Below are positions 39,201-53,200 of a stretch of 64,000 bases of DNA, piece after piece; the first letter of the stretch is position 1, and the number at the start of each line of letters is the position of its first letter. Made by a program: the position numbers and the translations under genes. The stretch comes from Henricia sp. BOLD:AAB3569 (lineage: Eukaryota; Echinodermata; Asteroidea; Spinulosida; Echinasteridae). The notes below the pieces were generated by a model, which saw only the letters and a list, made by a program, of their open reading frames with translations, did not search any database and had not been told where the DNA came from. The DNA is taken from NCBI GenBank assembly GCA_037783545.1, contig JBBELK010000308.1, positions 2,728,001 through 2,792,000 on the forward strand, in the 5' to 3' direction.

Positions 39201-42200
39201 TCTAAGGCATTTTCGGAAGAGTAGATTTTTTAAAAATTTTGTAAGGACCGTACCTGTCGGCGCCGAAAAAAAAAAAGTCCTGAAAGAAAGTCCTGAAATC
39301 TGCCAAAATGAGGTGGGGATATGCTAACTTTTCATTTAGGATCATTTCTAAGGCATTTTCGGAAGAGTCGATTTTTTGTAAATTTTGTAAGGACCGGACC
39401 TGTCGGCGCCGATGACCCCGGTCCTGGAAAAATACAAAGTCCTGAAATCTGCCAAAATGAGGTGGGGATATGCTAAATTTTCATTTATGATTATTTCTAA
39501 GGCATTTTCGGAAGAGTCGATTTTTAAAAAATTTTGTAAGGACCGTACCTGTCGGCGCCGAAAAAAAAAAAGGTCCTGAAAGAAAGTCCTGAAATCTGCC
39601 AAAATGAGGTGGGGATATGCTAACTTTTCATTTAGGATCATTTCTAAGGCATTTTCGGAAGAGTCGATTTTTTGTAAATTTTGTAAGGACCGGACCTGTC
39701 GGCGCCGATGACCCCGGTCCTGGAAAAATACAGGCATTTTCGGAAGAGTCGATTTTTTAAAAATTTTGTAAGGACCGTACCTGTCGGCGCCGGAAAAAAA
39801 AAAGTCCTGAAAGAAAGTCCTGAAATCTGCCAAAATGAGGTGGGGATATGCTAACTTTTCATTTAGGATCATTTCTAAGGCATTTTCGGAAGAGTCGATT
39901 TTTGTTTTTTGTCCTGGAAAAATAGAAAGTCCTGAAATCTGCCAAAATGAGGTGGGGATATGCTAAATTTTCATTTAGGATTATTTCTAAGGCATTTTCG
40001 GAAGAGTCGATTTTTTAAAAATTTTGTAAGGACCGTACCTGTCGGCGCCGAAAAAAAAAAAGTCCTGAAAGAAAGTCCTGAAATCTGCCAAAATGAGGTG
40101 GGGATAAGCTAAATTTTCATTTAGGATTATTTCTAAGGCATTTTCAGAAGAGTCGATTTTTTTAAAATTTTGTAAGGACCGTACCTGTCGGCGCCGATGA
40201 CCCCGGTCCTGGAAAAATAGAAAGTCCTGAAATCTGCCAAAATGAGGTGGGGATATGCTAAATTTTCATTTAGGATTATTTCTAAGGCATTTTCGGAAGA
40301 GTCGATTTTTAAAAAATTTTGTGAGGACCGTACCTGTCGGCGCCGAAAAAAAAAAAGTCCTGAAAGAAAGTCCTGAAATCTGCCAAAATGAGGTGGGGAT
40401 ATGCTAACTTTTCATTTAGGATCATTTCTAAGGCATTTTCGGAAGAGTCGATTTTTTGTAAATTTTGTAAGGACCGGACCTGTCGGCGCCGATGACCCTG
40501 GTCCTGGAAAAATAGAAAGTCCTGAAATCTGCCAAAATGAGTTGGGGATATGCTAAATTTTCATTTAGGATTATTTCTAAGGCATTTTCGGAAGAGTGGA
40601 TTTTTTAAAAATTTTGTAAGGACCGTACCTGTCGGCGCCGAAAAAAAAAAGTCCTCAAAGAAAGTCCTGAAATCTGCCAAAATGAGGTGGGGATATGCTA
40701 ACTTTTCATTTAGGATCATTTCTAAGGCATTTTCGGAAGAGTCTATTTTTTGTAAATTTTGTAAGGACCGGACCTGTCGGCGCCGATGACCCCGGTCCTG
40801 GAAAAATAGAAAGTCCTGAAATCTGCCAAAATGAGGTGGGGATATGCTAAATTTTCATTTAGGATTATTTCTAAGGCATTTTCGGAAGAGTCGATTTTTA
40901 AAAAATTTTGTAAGGACCGTACCTGTCGGCGCCGAAAAAAAAAAAGTCCTGAAAGAAAGTCCTGAAATCTGCCAAAATGAGGTGGGGATAAGCTAAATTT
41001 TCATTTAGGATTATTTCTAAGGCATTTTCAGAAGAGTCGATTTTTAAAATATTTTGTAAGGACCGTACCTGTCGGCGCCGAAAAAAAAAAAGTCCTGAAA
41101 GAAAGTCCTGAAATCTGCCAAAATGAGGTGGGGATATGCTAACTTTTCATTTAGGATCATTTCTAAGGCATTTTCGGAAGAGTCGATTTTTTGTAAATTT
41201 TGTAAGGACCGGACCTGTCGGCGCCGATGACCCCGGTCCTGGAAAAATAGAAAGTCCTGAAATCTGCCAAAATGAGGTGGGGATAAGCTAAATTTTCATT
41301 AAGGATTATTTCTAAGGCATTTTCGGAAGAGTCGATTTTTTAAAAATTTTGTAAGGACCGTACCTGTCGGCGCCGAAAACAAAAAAGTCCTGAAAGAAAG
41401 TCCTGAAATCTGCCAAAATGAGGTGGGGATAAGCTAAATTTTCATTAAGGATTATTTCTAAGGCATTTTCGGAAGAGTCGATTTTTTAAAAATTTTGTAA
41501 GGACCGTACCTGTCGGCGCCGAAAAAAAAAAAGTCCTGAAAGAAAGTCCTGAAATCTGCCAAAATGAGGTGGGGATAAGCTAAATTTTCATTAAGGATTA
41601 TTTCTAACGCATTTTCAGAAGAGTCAATTTTTTGTAAATTTTGTAAGGACCGGACCTGTCGGCGCCGATGACCCCGGTCCTGGAAAAATACAAAGTCCTG
41701 AAATCTGCCAAAATGAGGTGGGGATATGCTAAATTTTCATTTATGATTATTTCTAAGGCATTTTCGGAAGAGTCGATTTTTTAAAAATTTTGTAAGGACC
41801 GTCCGTACCTGTCGGCGCCGAAAAAAAAAAAGTCCTGAAAGAAAGTCCTGAAATCTGCCAAAATGAGGTGGGGATAAGCTAAATTTTCATTTAGGATTAT
41901 TTCTAAGGCATTTTCAGAAGAGTCGATTTTTAAAAGATTTTGTAAGGACCGTACCTGTCGGCGCCGAAAAAAAAAAAGTCCTGAAAGAAAGTCCTGAAAT
42001 CTGCCAAAATGAGGTGGGGATATGCTAACTTTTCATTTAGGATCATTTCTAAGGCATTTTCGGAAGAGTCGATTTTTTGTAAATTTTGTAAGGACCGGAC
42101 CTGTCGGCGCCGATGACCCCGGTCCTGGAAAAATAGAAAGTCCTGAAATCTGCCAAAATGAGGTGGGGATATGCTAAATTTTCATTTAGGATTATTTCTA

Positions 42201-45200
42201 AGGCATTTTCGGAAGAGTAGATTTTTTAAAAATTTTGTAAGGACCGTACCTGTCGGCGCCGAAAAAAAAAAAGTCCTGAAAGAAAGTCCTGAAATCTGCC
42301 AAAATGAGGTGGGGATATGCTAACTTTTCATTTAGGATCATTTCTAAGGCATTTTCGGAAGAGTCGATTTTTTGTAAATTTTGTAAGGACCGGACCTGTC
42401 GGCGCCGATGACCCCGGTCCTGGAAAAATACAAAGTCCTGAAATCTGCCAAAATGAGGTGGGGATATGCAAAATTTTCATTTAGGATTATTTCTAAGGCA
42501 TTTTCGGAAGAGTAAATTTTTTAAAATTTTTGTAAGGACCGTACCTGTCGGCGCCGAAAACAAAAAAGTCCTGAAAGAAAGTCCTGAAATCTGCCAAAAT
42601 GAGGTGGGGATAAGCTAAATTTTCATTAAGGATTATTTCTAAGGCATTTTCAGAAGAGTCGATTTTTTAAAAATTTTGTAAGGACCGTACCTGTCGGCGC
42701 CGGAAAAAAAAAAGTCCTGAAAGAAAGTCCTGAAATCTGCCAAAATGAGGTGGGGATATGCTAACTTTTCATTTAGGATCATTTCTAAGGCATTTTCGGA
42801 AGAGTCGATTTTTGTTTTTTGTCCTGGAAAAATAGAAAGTCCTGAAATCTGCCAAAATGAGGTGGGGATATGCTAAATTTTCATTTAGGATTATTTCTAA
42901 GGCATTTTCGGAAGAGTCGATTTTTTAAAAATTTTGTAAGGACCGTACCTGTCGGCGCCGAAAAAAAAAAAGTCCTGAAAGAAAGTCCTGAAATCTGCCA
43001 AAATGAGGTGGGGATAAGCTAAATTTTCATTTAGGATTATTTCTAAGGCATTTTCAGAAGAGTCAATTTTTTTAAAATTTTGTAAGGACCGTACCTGTCG
43101 GCGCCGATGACCCCGGTCCTGGAAAAATAGAAAGTCCTGAAATCTGCCAAAATGAGGTGGGGATATGCTAAATTTTCATTTAGGATTATTTCTAAGGCAT
43201 TTTCGGAAGAGTCGATTTTTAAAAAATTTTGTAAGGACCGTACCTGTCGGCGCCGAAAAAAAAAAAGTCCTGAAAGAAAGTCCTGAAATCTGCCAAAATG
43301 AGGTGGGGATATGCTAACTTTTCATTTAGGATCATTTCTAAGGCATTTTCGGAAGAGTCGATTTTTTGTAAATTTTGTAAGGACCGGACCTGTCGGCGCC
43401 GATGACCCTGGTCCTGGAAAAATAGAAAGTCCTGAAATCTGCCAAAATGAGTTGGGGATATGCTAAATTTTCATTTAGGATTATTTCTAAGGCATTTTCG
43501 GAAGAGTGGATTTTTTAAAAATTTTGTAAGGACCGTACCTGTCGGCGCCGAAAAAAAAAAGTCCTCAAAGAAAGTCCTGAAATCTGCCAAAATGAGGTGG
43601 GGATATGCTAACTTTTCATTTAGGATCATTTCTAAGGCATTTTCGGAAGAGTCTATTTTTTGTAAATTTTGTAAGGACCGGACCTGTCGGCGCCGATGAC
43701 CCCGGTCCTGGAAAAATAGAAAGTCCTGAAATCTGCCAAAATGAGGTGGGGATATGCTAAATTTTCATTTAGGATTATTTCTAAGGCATTTTCGGAAGAG
43801 TCGATTTTTAAAAAATTTTGTAAGGACCGTACCTGTCGGCGCCGAAAAAAAAAAAGTCCTGAAAGAAAGTCCTGAAATCTGCCAAAATGAGGTGGGGATA
43901 AGCTAAATTTTCATTTAGGATTATTTCTAAGGCATTTTCAGAAGAGTCGATTTTTAAAATATTTTGTAAGGACCGTACCTGTCGGCGCCGAAAAAAAAAA
44001 AGTCCTGAAAGAAAGTCCTGAAATCTGCCAAAATGAGGTGGGGATATGCTAACTTTTCATTTAGGATCATTTCTAAGGCATTTTCGGAAGAGTCGATTTT
44101 TTGTAAATTTTGTAAGGACCGGACCTGTCGGCGCCGATGACCCCGGTCCTGGAAAAATAGAAAGTCCTGAAATCTGCCAAAATGAGGTGGGGATAAGCTA
44201 AATTTTCATTAAGGATTATTTCTAAGGCATTTTCGGAAGAGTCGATTTTTTAAAAATTTTGTAAGGACCGTACCTGTCGGCGCCGAAAACAAAAAAGTCC
44301 TGAAAGAAAGTCCTGAAATCTGCCAAAATGAGGTGGGGATAAGCTAAATTTTCATTAAGGATTATTTCTAAGGCATTTTCGGAAGAGTCGATTTTTTAAA
44401 AATTTTGTAAGGACCGTACCTGTCGGCGCCGAAAAAAAAAAAGTCCTGAAAGAAAGTCCTGAAATCTGCCAAAATGAGGTGGGGATAAGCTAAATTTTCA
44501 TTAAGGATTATTTCTAACGCATTTTCAGAAGAGTCAATTTTTTGTAAATTTTGTAAGGACCGGACCTGTCGGCGCCGATGACCCCGGTCCTGGAAAAATA
44601 CAAAGTCCTGAAATCTGCCAAAATGAGGTGGGGATATGCTAAATTTTCATTTATGATTATTTCTAAGGCATTTTCGGAAGAGTCGATTTTTTAAAAATTT
44701 TGTAAGGACCGTCCGTACCTGTCGGCGCCGAAAAAAAAAAAGTCCTGAAAGAAAGTCCTGAAATCTGCCAAAATGAGGTGGGGATAAGCTAAATTTTCAT
44801 TTAGGATTATTTCTAAGGCATTTTCAGAAGAGTCGATTTTTAAAAGATTTTGTAAGGACCGTACCTGTCGGCGCCGAAAAAAAAAAAGTCCTGAAAGAAA
44901 GTCCTGAAATCTGCCAAAATGAGGTGGGGATATGCTAACTTTTCATTTAGGATCATTTCTAAGGCATTTTCGGAAGAGTCGATTTTTTGTAAATTTTGTA
45001 AGGACCGGACCTGTCGGCGCCGATGACCCCGGTCCTGGAAAAATAGAAAGTCCTGAAATCTGCCAAAATGAGGTGGGGATATGCTAAATTTTCATTTAGG
45101 ATTATTTCTAAGGCATTTTCGGAAGAGTAGATTTTTTAAAAATTTTGTAAGGACCGTACCTGTCGGCGCCGAAAAAAAAAAAGTCCTGAAAGAAAGTCCT

Positions 45201-48200
45201 GAAATCTGCCAAAATGAGGTGGGTATATGCTAACTTTTCATTTAGGATCATTTCTAAGGCATTTTCGGAAGAGTCGATTTTTTGTAAATTTTGTAAGGAC
45301 CGGACCTGTCGGCGCCGATGACCCCGGTCCTGGAAAAATACAAAGTCCTGAAATCTGCCAAAATGAGGTGGGGATATGCAAAATTTTCATTTAGGATTAT
45401 TTCTAAGGCATTTTCGGAAGAGTAAATTTTTTAAAATTTTTGTAAGGACCGTACCTGTCGGCGCCGAAAACAAAAAAGTCCTGAAAGAAAGTCCTGAAAT
45501 CTGCCAAAATGAGGTGGGGATAAGCTAAATTTTCATTAAGGATTATTTCTAAGGCATTTTCAGAAGAGTCGATTTTTTAAAAATTTTGTAAGGACCGTAC
45601 CTGTCGGCGCCGAAAAAAAAAAAGTCCTGAAAGAAAGTCCTGAAATCTGCCAAAATGAGGTGGGGATATGCTAACTTTTCATTTAGGATCATTTCTAAGG
45701 CATTTTCGGAAGAGTCGATTTTTTGTAAATTTTGTAAGGACCGGACCTGTCGGCGCCGATGACCCCGGTCCTGGAAAAATACAAAGTCCTGAAATCTGCC
45801 AAAATGAGGTGGGGATATGCTAAATTTTCATTTATGATTATTTCTGAGGCATTTTCGGAAGAGTCGATTTTTAAAAAATTTTGTAAGGACCGTACCTGTC
45901 GGCGCCGAAAAAAAAAAAGGTCCTGAAAGAAAGTCCTGAAATCTGCCAAAATGAGGTGGGGATATGCTAACTTTTCATTTAGGATCATTTCTAAGGCATT
46001 TTCGGAAGAGTCGATTTTTTGTAAATTTTGTAAGGACCGGACCTGTCGGCGCTGATGACCCCGGTCCTGGAAAAATACAAAGTCCTGAAATCTGCCAAAA
46101 TGAGGTGGGGATATGCTAACTTTTCATTTAGGATCATTTCTGAGGCATTTTCGGAAGAGTCGATTTTTTGTAAATTTTGTAAGGACCGGACCTGTCGGCG
46201 CCGATGACCCCGGTCCTGGAAAAATACAAAGTCCTGAAATCTGCCAAAATGAGGTGGGGATATGCTAAATTTTCATTTAGGATTATTTCTAAGGCATTTT
46301 CGGAAGAGTCGATTTTTTAAAAAATTTGTAAGGACCGTACCTGTCGGCGCCGAAAAAAAAAAAGTCCTGAAAGAAAGTCCTGAAATCTGCCAAAATGAGG
46401 TGGGGATATGCTAACTTTTCATTTAGGATCATTTCTAAGGCATTTTCGGAAGAGTCGATTTTTTGTAAATTTTGTAAGGACCGGACCTGTCGGCGCCGAT
46501 GACCCCGGTCCTGGAAAAATACAAAGTCCTGAAATCTGCCAAAATGAGGTGGGGATATGCAAAATTTTCATTTAGGATTATTTCTAAGGCATTTTCGGAA
46601 GAGTCGATTTTTTAAAAATTTTGTAAGGACCCTACCTGTCGGCGCCGAAAAAAAAAAAGTCCTGAAAGAAAGTCCTGAAATCTGCCAAAATGAGGTGGGG
46701 ATAATGCGGCCTTCCCACATACAGGTATAATACGGCGGATGCGGGGCGGAACGTAATTTGGCGGATTGGTGGCGGATGCGACGGGAAAAATGCAGTGCAC
46801 GGGTGAGTCGCCGGGTGTGCAGGATGTCCGCCGACTGCCCGGCGGCTGTCAGGCGGGTGATACGCCGAAATCGGTGCAGACGAGCAGGGGTTAGGCCCGG
46901 CTGTGATGGACGATCCGTCGGGTTGTACGGATCAGTCGGCGGATACAAGGAGTACAGTAGGGATGCCTCTAGGGACTCGTCGGCAAGGACAGCTAATACG
47001 GCGACTGTCCGCCGACTATGACGGCTGGTCCGAAGGATACAAGTCGCATATATAAAGGACCTGCCGCACAGCCTCTGGTCATTCGTTCACAAGACTTCAG
47101 AGAGGCAACATGTCCCAGGATACAACAGATGAAGATGTCTACCTTGCCAGTGCCCAGGTCCTTTGTACGACTGCCCTTGTAGTGGTTCTGGACGAGGAAG
47201 AAAGGGAGAGGAGCAGAAAGAAAAGAGAACAACAGGCAGCCCGTAGAGCAGCAAGAAGAAGATGGTGGGTGCGACCATGGTTGCTTCGCAGAGTGCAGCA
47301 GGGCCATTACCACACTCTACTTCAAGAACTGCAGAGAGAAGATGAAGGCAGACTGAGGAATTTCCTGCGCATCGACGCTGCAATCTGGCAAGAAATTTTG
47401 GAGAAGATCCAGGGGAAGATACAGCGACAGAACACCTTCTGGAGGAAGGCACTGGAGCCTGGCCTGAAGCTTGCTATTACCCTGAGATATTTGGCAACAG
47501 GAAGCAGCTACCAGAGTCTGATGTATGGTTTCAGAGTGGCCCACAACACCATCTCCAAGTTTATTCCGGAGGTCTGCGAGGCTATCATTGACGCCTATGC
47601 TGAGGAGGTGATAGTCTGCCCATCAACACCAGATGAATGGAGGCAGGTGGCGAAGAAGTTTGAGGACCGCTGGAACTTCCCCCACTGCATAGGTGCAGTT
47701 GATGGCAAGCTCCGAGATGTCCCAAGAAGTCCGGCTCCATTTACTACAATTACAAAGGCTTCTACTCTATAGTGCTGATGGCTGTAGTGGATGCTGACTA
47801 CAAGTTCATCTACGTGAATGCAGGAGCGAATGGAGCTGGATCCGATGGCGGGGTGTTTGCTGAGACGGACTTCCGGGAAGTGTTGGAAAGTGATACTCTG
47901 GGGCTACCCCCTGCAGAACCACTTCCTTGTGACCAAGTGCCTTTGACGTACTTCCTGTTGGGGGATGCCGCTTTTCCTCTTCGCAGCTGGTTGATGAAGC
48001 CATTGCCTATACGCAACATGACCATGGAGCAGCGCATCTACAACTACCGATGCTCCAGAGCCAGACGTGTGGTAGAGAATGCCTTCGGCATCCTGGCAGC
48101 CAGATTTCGTTGTCTCCTGACAACTATGCCACAGCAACCAAATACTGTGGAGTCCATCGTCCTGGCCTGCTGCTGCCTGCATAACCTGCTGCGAATCCGG

Positions 48201-50188
48201 TTCCCTGCCCAGACCCACAACGAGGTAGATGGAGAAGACGGAGCCACACATCAAGTCATCCCAGGTACCTGGAGGGATGTAGGAGAACTGCAAGATGCTG
48301 CTCCAGGACCCAGAGGCAATTATGGGACAACACAAGCCAAGAGACAGAGACTGTACCTGGTGGAGTACTTCAACTCGGAAGCTGGCAGTGTTGAGTGGCA
48401 GGGCGACATGGTCTAGTCTCTGCACCTGTGGATTTCGCTTTGCATATTTGTATTATATGTCATGTATATAGCTATTGTAAGTAGAAATTCCTAAATGTAT
48501 ATATGTATTACTAGTAAGAAAATTGTACATATTACTTGTGTGTTGTCAAAACTTGTACATATTATTGCTGTCATGTGCTTCTCATTAATTATTACCATTT
48601 TAAAAAGTAGACACTTGTACTTGTGTCAGGCCCCGCAAAAAAGAAGAGTGCTTTTGTCATGGCCCAAACAAATTAAATAAAAGACTTCAGTTGTTAGGCC
48701 AAAAGAAAATAAAATTCTGAGAGTGGTATCAGAGATAAAAAAAAGTAAGAAAAGAAAGTTGAAGGGAAAAGGTCATTGAAATGGAAAGTGCATAGGTGGT
48801 TTTTCATTAGCAAGTGGGACTGAGGGAACTTTTTTTTTTGCCAACACACTGTGATGATTGGTTTATTCTTTTTGGAGGATTTGGTGGCCCTGAAAAGGGC
48901 CGGGGGTTTCAGTTGGAGCAAGACTTGCTCACTGGTAACGGCTGCTGCTGGACCTCGCTGGTGATGTTGTTGTAGGGCTCCTCTGACTGGTGAAGGAGAA
49001 TGGAGTCCCTGGAGTCCCTGGAGTCATGTTGTCCAAAGAGGCCAACAGGCTGCCGATGGATGGAGGGCCGGTGTCGGTCGCTGCAGGTCCTGATGTTGAA
49101 GGCACCGGATGCTGCTGCTGTGGCTGAGCTGTCGGGGTCCCTGGCTGTGGCATCCTGTAAGGTGCAGGAGGCGGCTGCATAGGCACATATGCCATCCCAT
49201 AGCCCTGGTACTGCATGGGCATGGGATGCATCATGGTGGGCTGCGGTGGATGCTGGAACTGGTGTTGCTGCTGTTGTTTCCCACTTGTGCTTGGAAGTCT
49301 TCGTAGTCATCCTTCTCAAGCTCAATGGCCTCGGTGTAGAGGTACTGGCACCAGTTCTTCACACGCAGGCTGTGGGGGTCCTTGGGTGCCTGTTCCACCT
49401 TGGTCCTCTGTTCCACAGCTTGGGAGGTCAGCAGGGCAGCATCGACGAGTCGCTGGACCATAGGAGAAGGTCCTTCAGTCTTCCTCTTCTTCCCCTTCCC
49501 CCTGGAGGTTCCGGCCACAGGCTCCTCGATGAATGCCACCTCAGGTTCTTCCTCCTCCTCTTCCTCCTCGGGATCTGACTGGCGCTGTTCGCTGGAACTG
49601 GAGTCGGAGGTCCTCTTCTGCCGCACGATCCGAGCAGCCTGTCTGCCGGGCACCCTCTTGATGTGGTCGGCGAGGAACCCAAAGTTCTGGATCACCCAGG
49701 ACTCCTTCTCCGTTGGGTTCTTCTTCGCTGTTCCAGAAGGACCTTGCTTCAGAAGCTTGCCAGCCGATGTCCGCATGGAATCCAGCCAGGTCTTCAAGGC
49801 GTGGGCAGAGCAGGGAACAGACAGAGAGGCAGCTATCTCCTCCAGCTTCCAGGACTTCAGGGCAGTGTCCTTGTAGTCACGCCGGGCCTTGTCATAGAAC
49901 ATAGGGTGGTCCTCGAACCAGTCAGCCACCTTATGTTCATCTTCGGGAGGCAGGTGCAGCTTGTCATGTCTTCTCCTGGCTGGGTCTTCAGAGCTGCGCT
50001 GAGACAAGGATGATCCAGGTCTGGAGGTCCGGCCCAAAACTGGCGAAGGAGGTCCAGGAACCGGACTGGCTGGCTCAACATCCTCAGCAGGATCCGCAGC
50101 AGGCTCTTCAGCAGGCTCTTCGGTAGGCCCCTCAGCAGGCCCCTCATCAGCAGGCGTTGACTGGAGTGGCTGTTCTTCCTGCTCTCTT

Positions 50189-50232
<44 letters not shown>

Positions 50233-53200
50233 TGTGGACTTCTTGGAAGCTCTGACTCTAGGCATTCTTGTATACTATGTTGTCGTACACGTCGATGTGA
50301 TCTCGTCGAAAGCAGAGATACGAATGACTTTTCTGGGCCAGCGCACTCCTATTTATACTACCTCCAAACCGTAGTGGACCCGTCCTCAAGCCGTAGTGCA
50401 CTCGTCGGATCATACGTGGTATCCGCCAATCAGCCGGCGCTATCCGTCGCATACGTACCTCATACCTGGTACACCCGTCACAGCCGTGAACCCATCCGTG
50501 ACGCATCCCTGCACACCCGGCATGGAGCCGTGGTGGATCCGACGACTTCACACGCCACGTGTCTGCCACGGCTGTTCACGTATGCGCCGGATTAGCCGCC
50601 GGGTGTAGGCGTATGCCGTCGGATGTCCGCCGGCTGTGCTACGGGTGTGTCTTACCGGGAGCAGACTCCCCGAAATTTCAAACATGTTTGACATTTTCGC
50701 GGCGTGGCCACGGCTTCGCCGTATCCGCCACTGCTACTAGGGATGCCCAGGGGTGTACTGGGGATCCTCAGGGATGTCTCCCGGATGAGCAGGGATGGGC
50801 ATCCGCCGTCGATACGACGTACTATACCTGTATGTGGGAAGGGGGCTTAAGCTAAATTTTCATTAAGGATTATTTCTAAGGCATTTTCAGAAGAGTCGAT
50901 TTTTTTAAAAATTTGTAAGGACCGTACCTGTCGGCGCCGAAAAAAAAAAAGTCCTGAAAGAAAGTCCTGAAATCTGCCAAAATGAGGTGGGGATATGCTA
51001 ACTTTTCATTTAGGATCATTTCTAAGGCATTTTCGGAAGAGTCGATTTTTTGTAAATTTTGTAAGGACCGGACCTGTCGGCGCCGATGACCCCGGTCCTG
51101 GAAAAATACAAAGTCCTGAAATCTGCCAAAATGAGGTGGGGATATGCTAAATTTTCATTTATGATTATTTCTAAGGCATTTTCGGAAGAGTCGATTTTTA
51201 AAAAATTTTGTAAGGACCGTACCTGTCGGCGCCGAAAAAAAAAAAGGTCCTGAAAGAAAGTCCTGAAATCTGCCAAAATGAGGTGGGGATATGCTAACTT
51301 TTCATTTAGGATCATTTCTAAGGCATTTTCGGAAGAGTCGATTTTTTGTAAATTTTGTAAGGACCGGACCTGTCGGCGCCGATGACCCCGGTCCTGGAAA
51401 AATACAGGCATTTTCGGAAGAGTCGATTTTTTAAAAATTTTGTAAGGACCGTACCTGTCGGCGCCGGAAAAAAAAAAGTCCTGAAAGAAAGTCCTGAAAT
51501 CTGCCAAAATGAGGTGGGGATATGCTAACTTTTCATTTAGGATCATTTCTAAGGCATTTTCGGAAGAGTCGATTTTTTTTTTTTGTCCTGGAAAAATAGA
51601 AAGTCCTGAAATCTGCCAAAATGAGGTGGGGATAAGCTAAATTTTCATTTAGGATTATTTCTAAGGCATTTTCAGAAGAGTCGATTTTTTAAAAATTTTG
51701 TAAGGACCGTACCTGTCGGCGCCGATGACCCCGGTCCTGGAAAAATAGAAAGTCCTGAAATCTGCCAAAATGAGGTGGGGATATGCTAAATTTTCATTTA
51801 GGATTATTTCTAAGGCATTTTCGGAAGAGTCGATTTTTAAAAAATTTTGTAAGGACCGTACCTGTCGGCGCCGAAAAAAAAAAAGTCCTGAAAGAAAGTC
51901 CGGAAATCTGCCAAAATGAAGTGGGGATATGCTAACTTTTCATTTAGGATCATTTCTAAGGCATTTTCGGAAGAGTCGATTTTTTGTAAATTTTGTAAGG
52001 ACCGGACCTGTCGGCGCCGATGACCCTGGTCCTGGAAAAATACAAAGTCCTGAAATCTGCCAAAATGAGTTGGGGATATGCTAAATTTTCATTTAGGATT
52101 ATTTCTAAGGCATTTTCGGAAGAGTCGATTTTTTAAAAATTTTGTAAGGACCGTACCTGTCGGCGCCGAAAAAAAAAAAGTCCTGAAAGAAAGTCCTGAA
52201 ATCTGCCAAAATGAGGTTGGGGATATGCTAACTTTTCATTTAGGATCATTTCTAAGGCATTTTCGGAAGAGTCGATTTTTTAAAAATTTTGTAAGGACCG
52301 TACCTGTCGGCGCCGAAAAAAAAAAAGTCCTGAAAGAAAGTCCTGAAATCTGCCAAAATGAGGTGGGGATATGCTAACTTTTCATTTAGGATCATTTCTA
52401 AGGCATTTTCGGAAGAGTCGATTTTTTGTAAATTTTGTAAGGACCGGACCTGTCGGCGCCGATGACCCCGGTCCTGGAAAAATAGAAAGTCCTGAAATCT
52501 GCCAAAATGAGGTGGGGATATGCTAAATTTTCATTTAGGATTATTTCTAAGGCATTTTCGGAAGAGTCGATTTTTTAAAAATTTTGTAAGGACCGTACCT
52601 GTCGGCGCCGAAAAAAAAAAAGTCCTGAAAGAAAGTCCTGAAATCTGCCAAAATGAGGTGGGGATAAGCTAAATTTTCATTTAGGATTATTTCTAAGGCA
52701 TTTTCAGAAGAGTCGATTTTTAAAAAATTTTGTAAGGACCGTACCTGTCGGCGCCGAAAAAAAAAAGTCCTGAAAGAAAGTCCTGAAATCTGCCAAAATG
52801 AGGTGGGGATATGCTAAATTTTCATTTAGGATTATTTCTAAGGCATTTTCGGAAGAGTCGATTTTTTAAAAATTTTGTAAGGACCGTACCTGTCGGCGCC
52901 GAAAAAAAAAGAAGTCCTGAAAGAAAGTCCTGAAATCTGCCAAAATGAGGTGGGGATAAGCAAAATTTTCATTTAGGATTATTTCTAAGGCATTTTCAGA
53001 AGAGTCGATTTTTAAAAAAATTTGTAAGGACCGTACCTGTCGGCGCCGAAAAAAAAAAAGTCCTGAAAGAAAGTCCTGAAATCTGCCAAAATGAGGTGGG
53101 GATATGCTAACTTTTCATTTAGGATCATTTCTAAGGCCTTTTGCGGAAGAGTCGATTTTTTGTAAATTTTGTAAGGACCGGACCTGTCGGCGCCGATGAC

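Larger units (their letters stand above)
46702..50850. mobile_element. PIF/Harbinger DNA transposon with TAA target duplication
   Basis: Element 46705-50847 (4143 bp) is flanked by TAA at 46702-46704 and 50848-50850. Removing it restores an intact satellite monomer (ggggaTAAgctaaatttt). Terminal inverted repeats of about 30 bp share CCTTCCCACATACAGGTATA. Subterminal regions are GC-rich and full of GGCGGAT/ATCCGCC and related words. Two ORFs converge: a DDE transposase (+) and a MADF/Myb-like protein (-), the standard Harbinger pair. Both carry a frameshift. Confidence 0.95.

Noticed and set aside
31598-46052. Many open frames of 79-174 codons within the satellite, on both strands
   Set aside because: They are translations of the repeat unit itself and recur with every higher-order copy. 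Their composition follows the monomer, and no family resemblance is seen.
49000-49578. Plus-strand ORFs opposite the Harbinger MADF gene
   Set aside because: They are antisense shadows of the coding strand, created by its GC-rich codons and Gln/Pro-rich tail.
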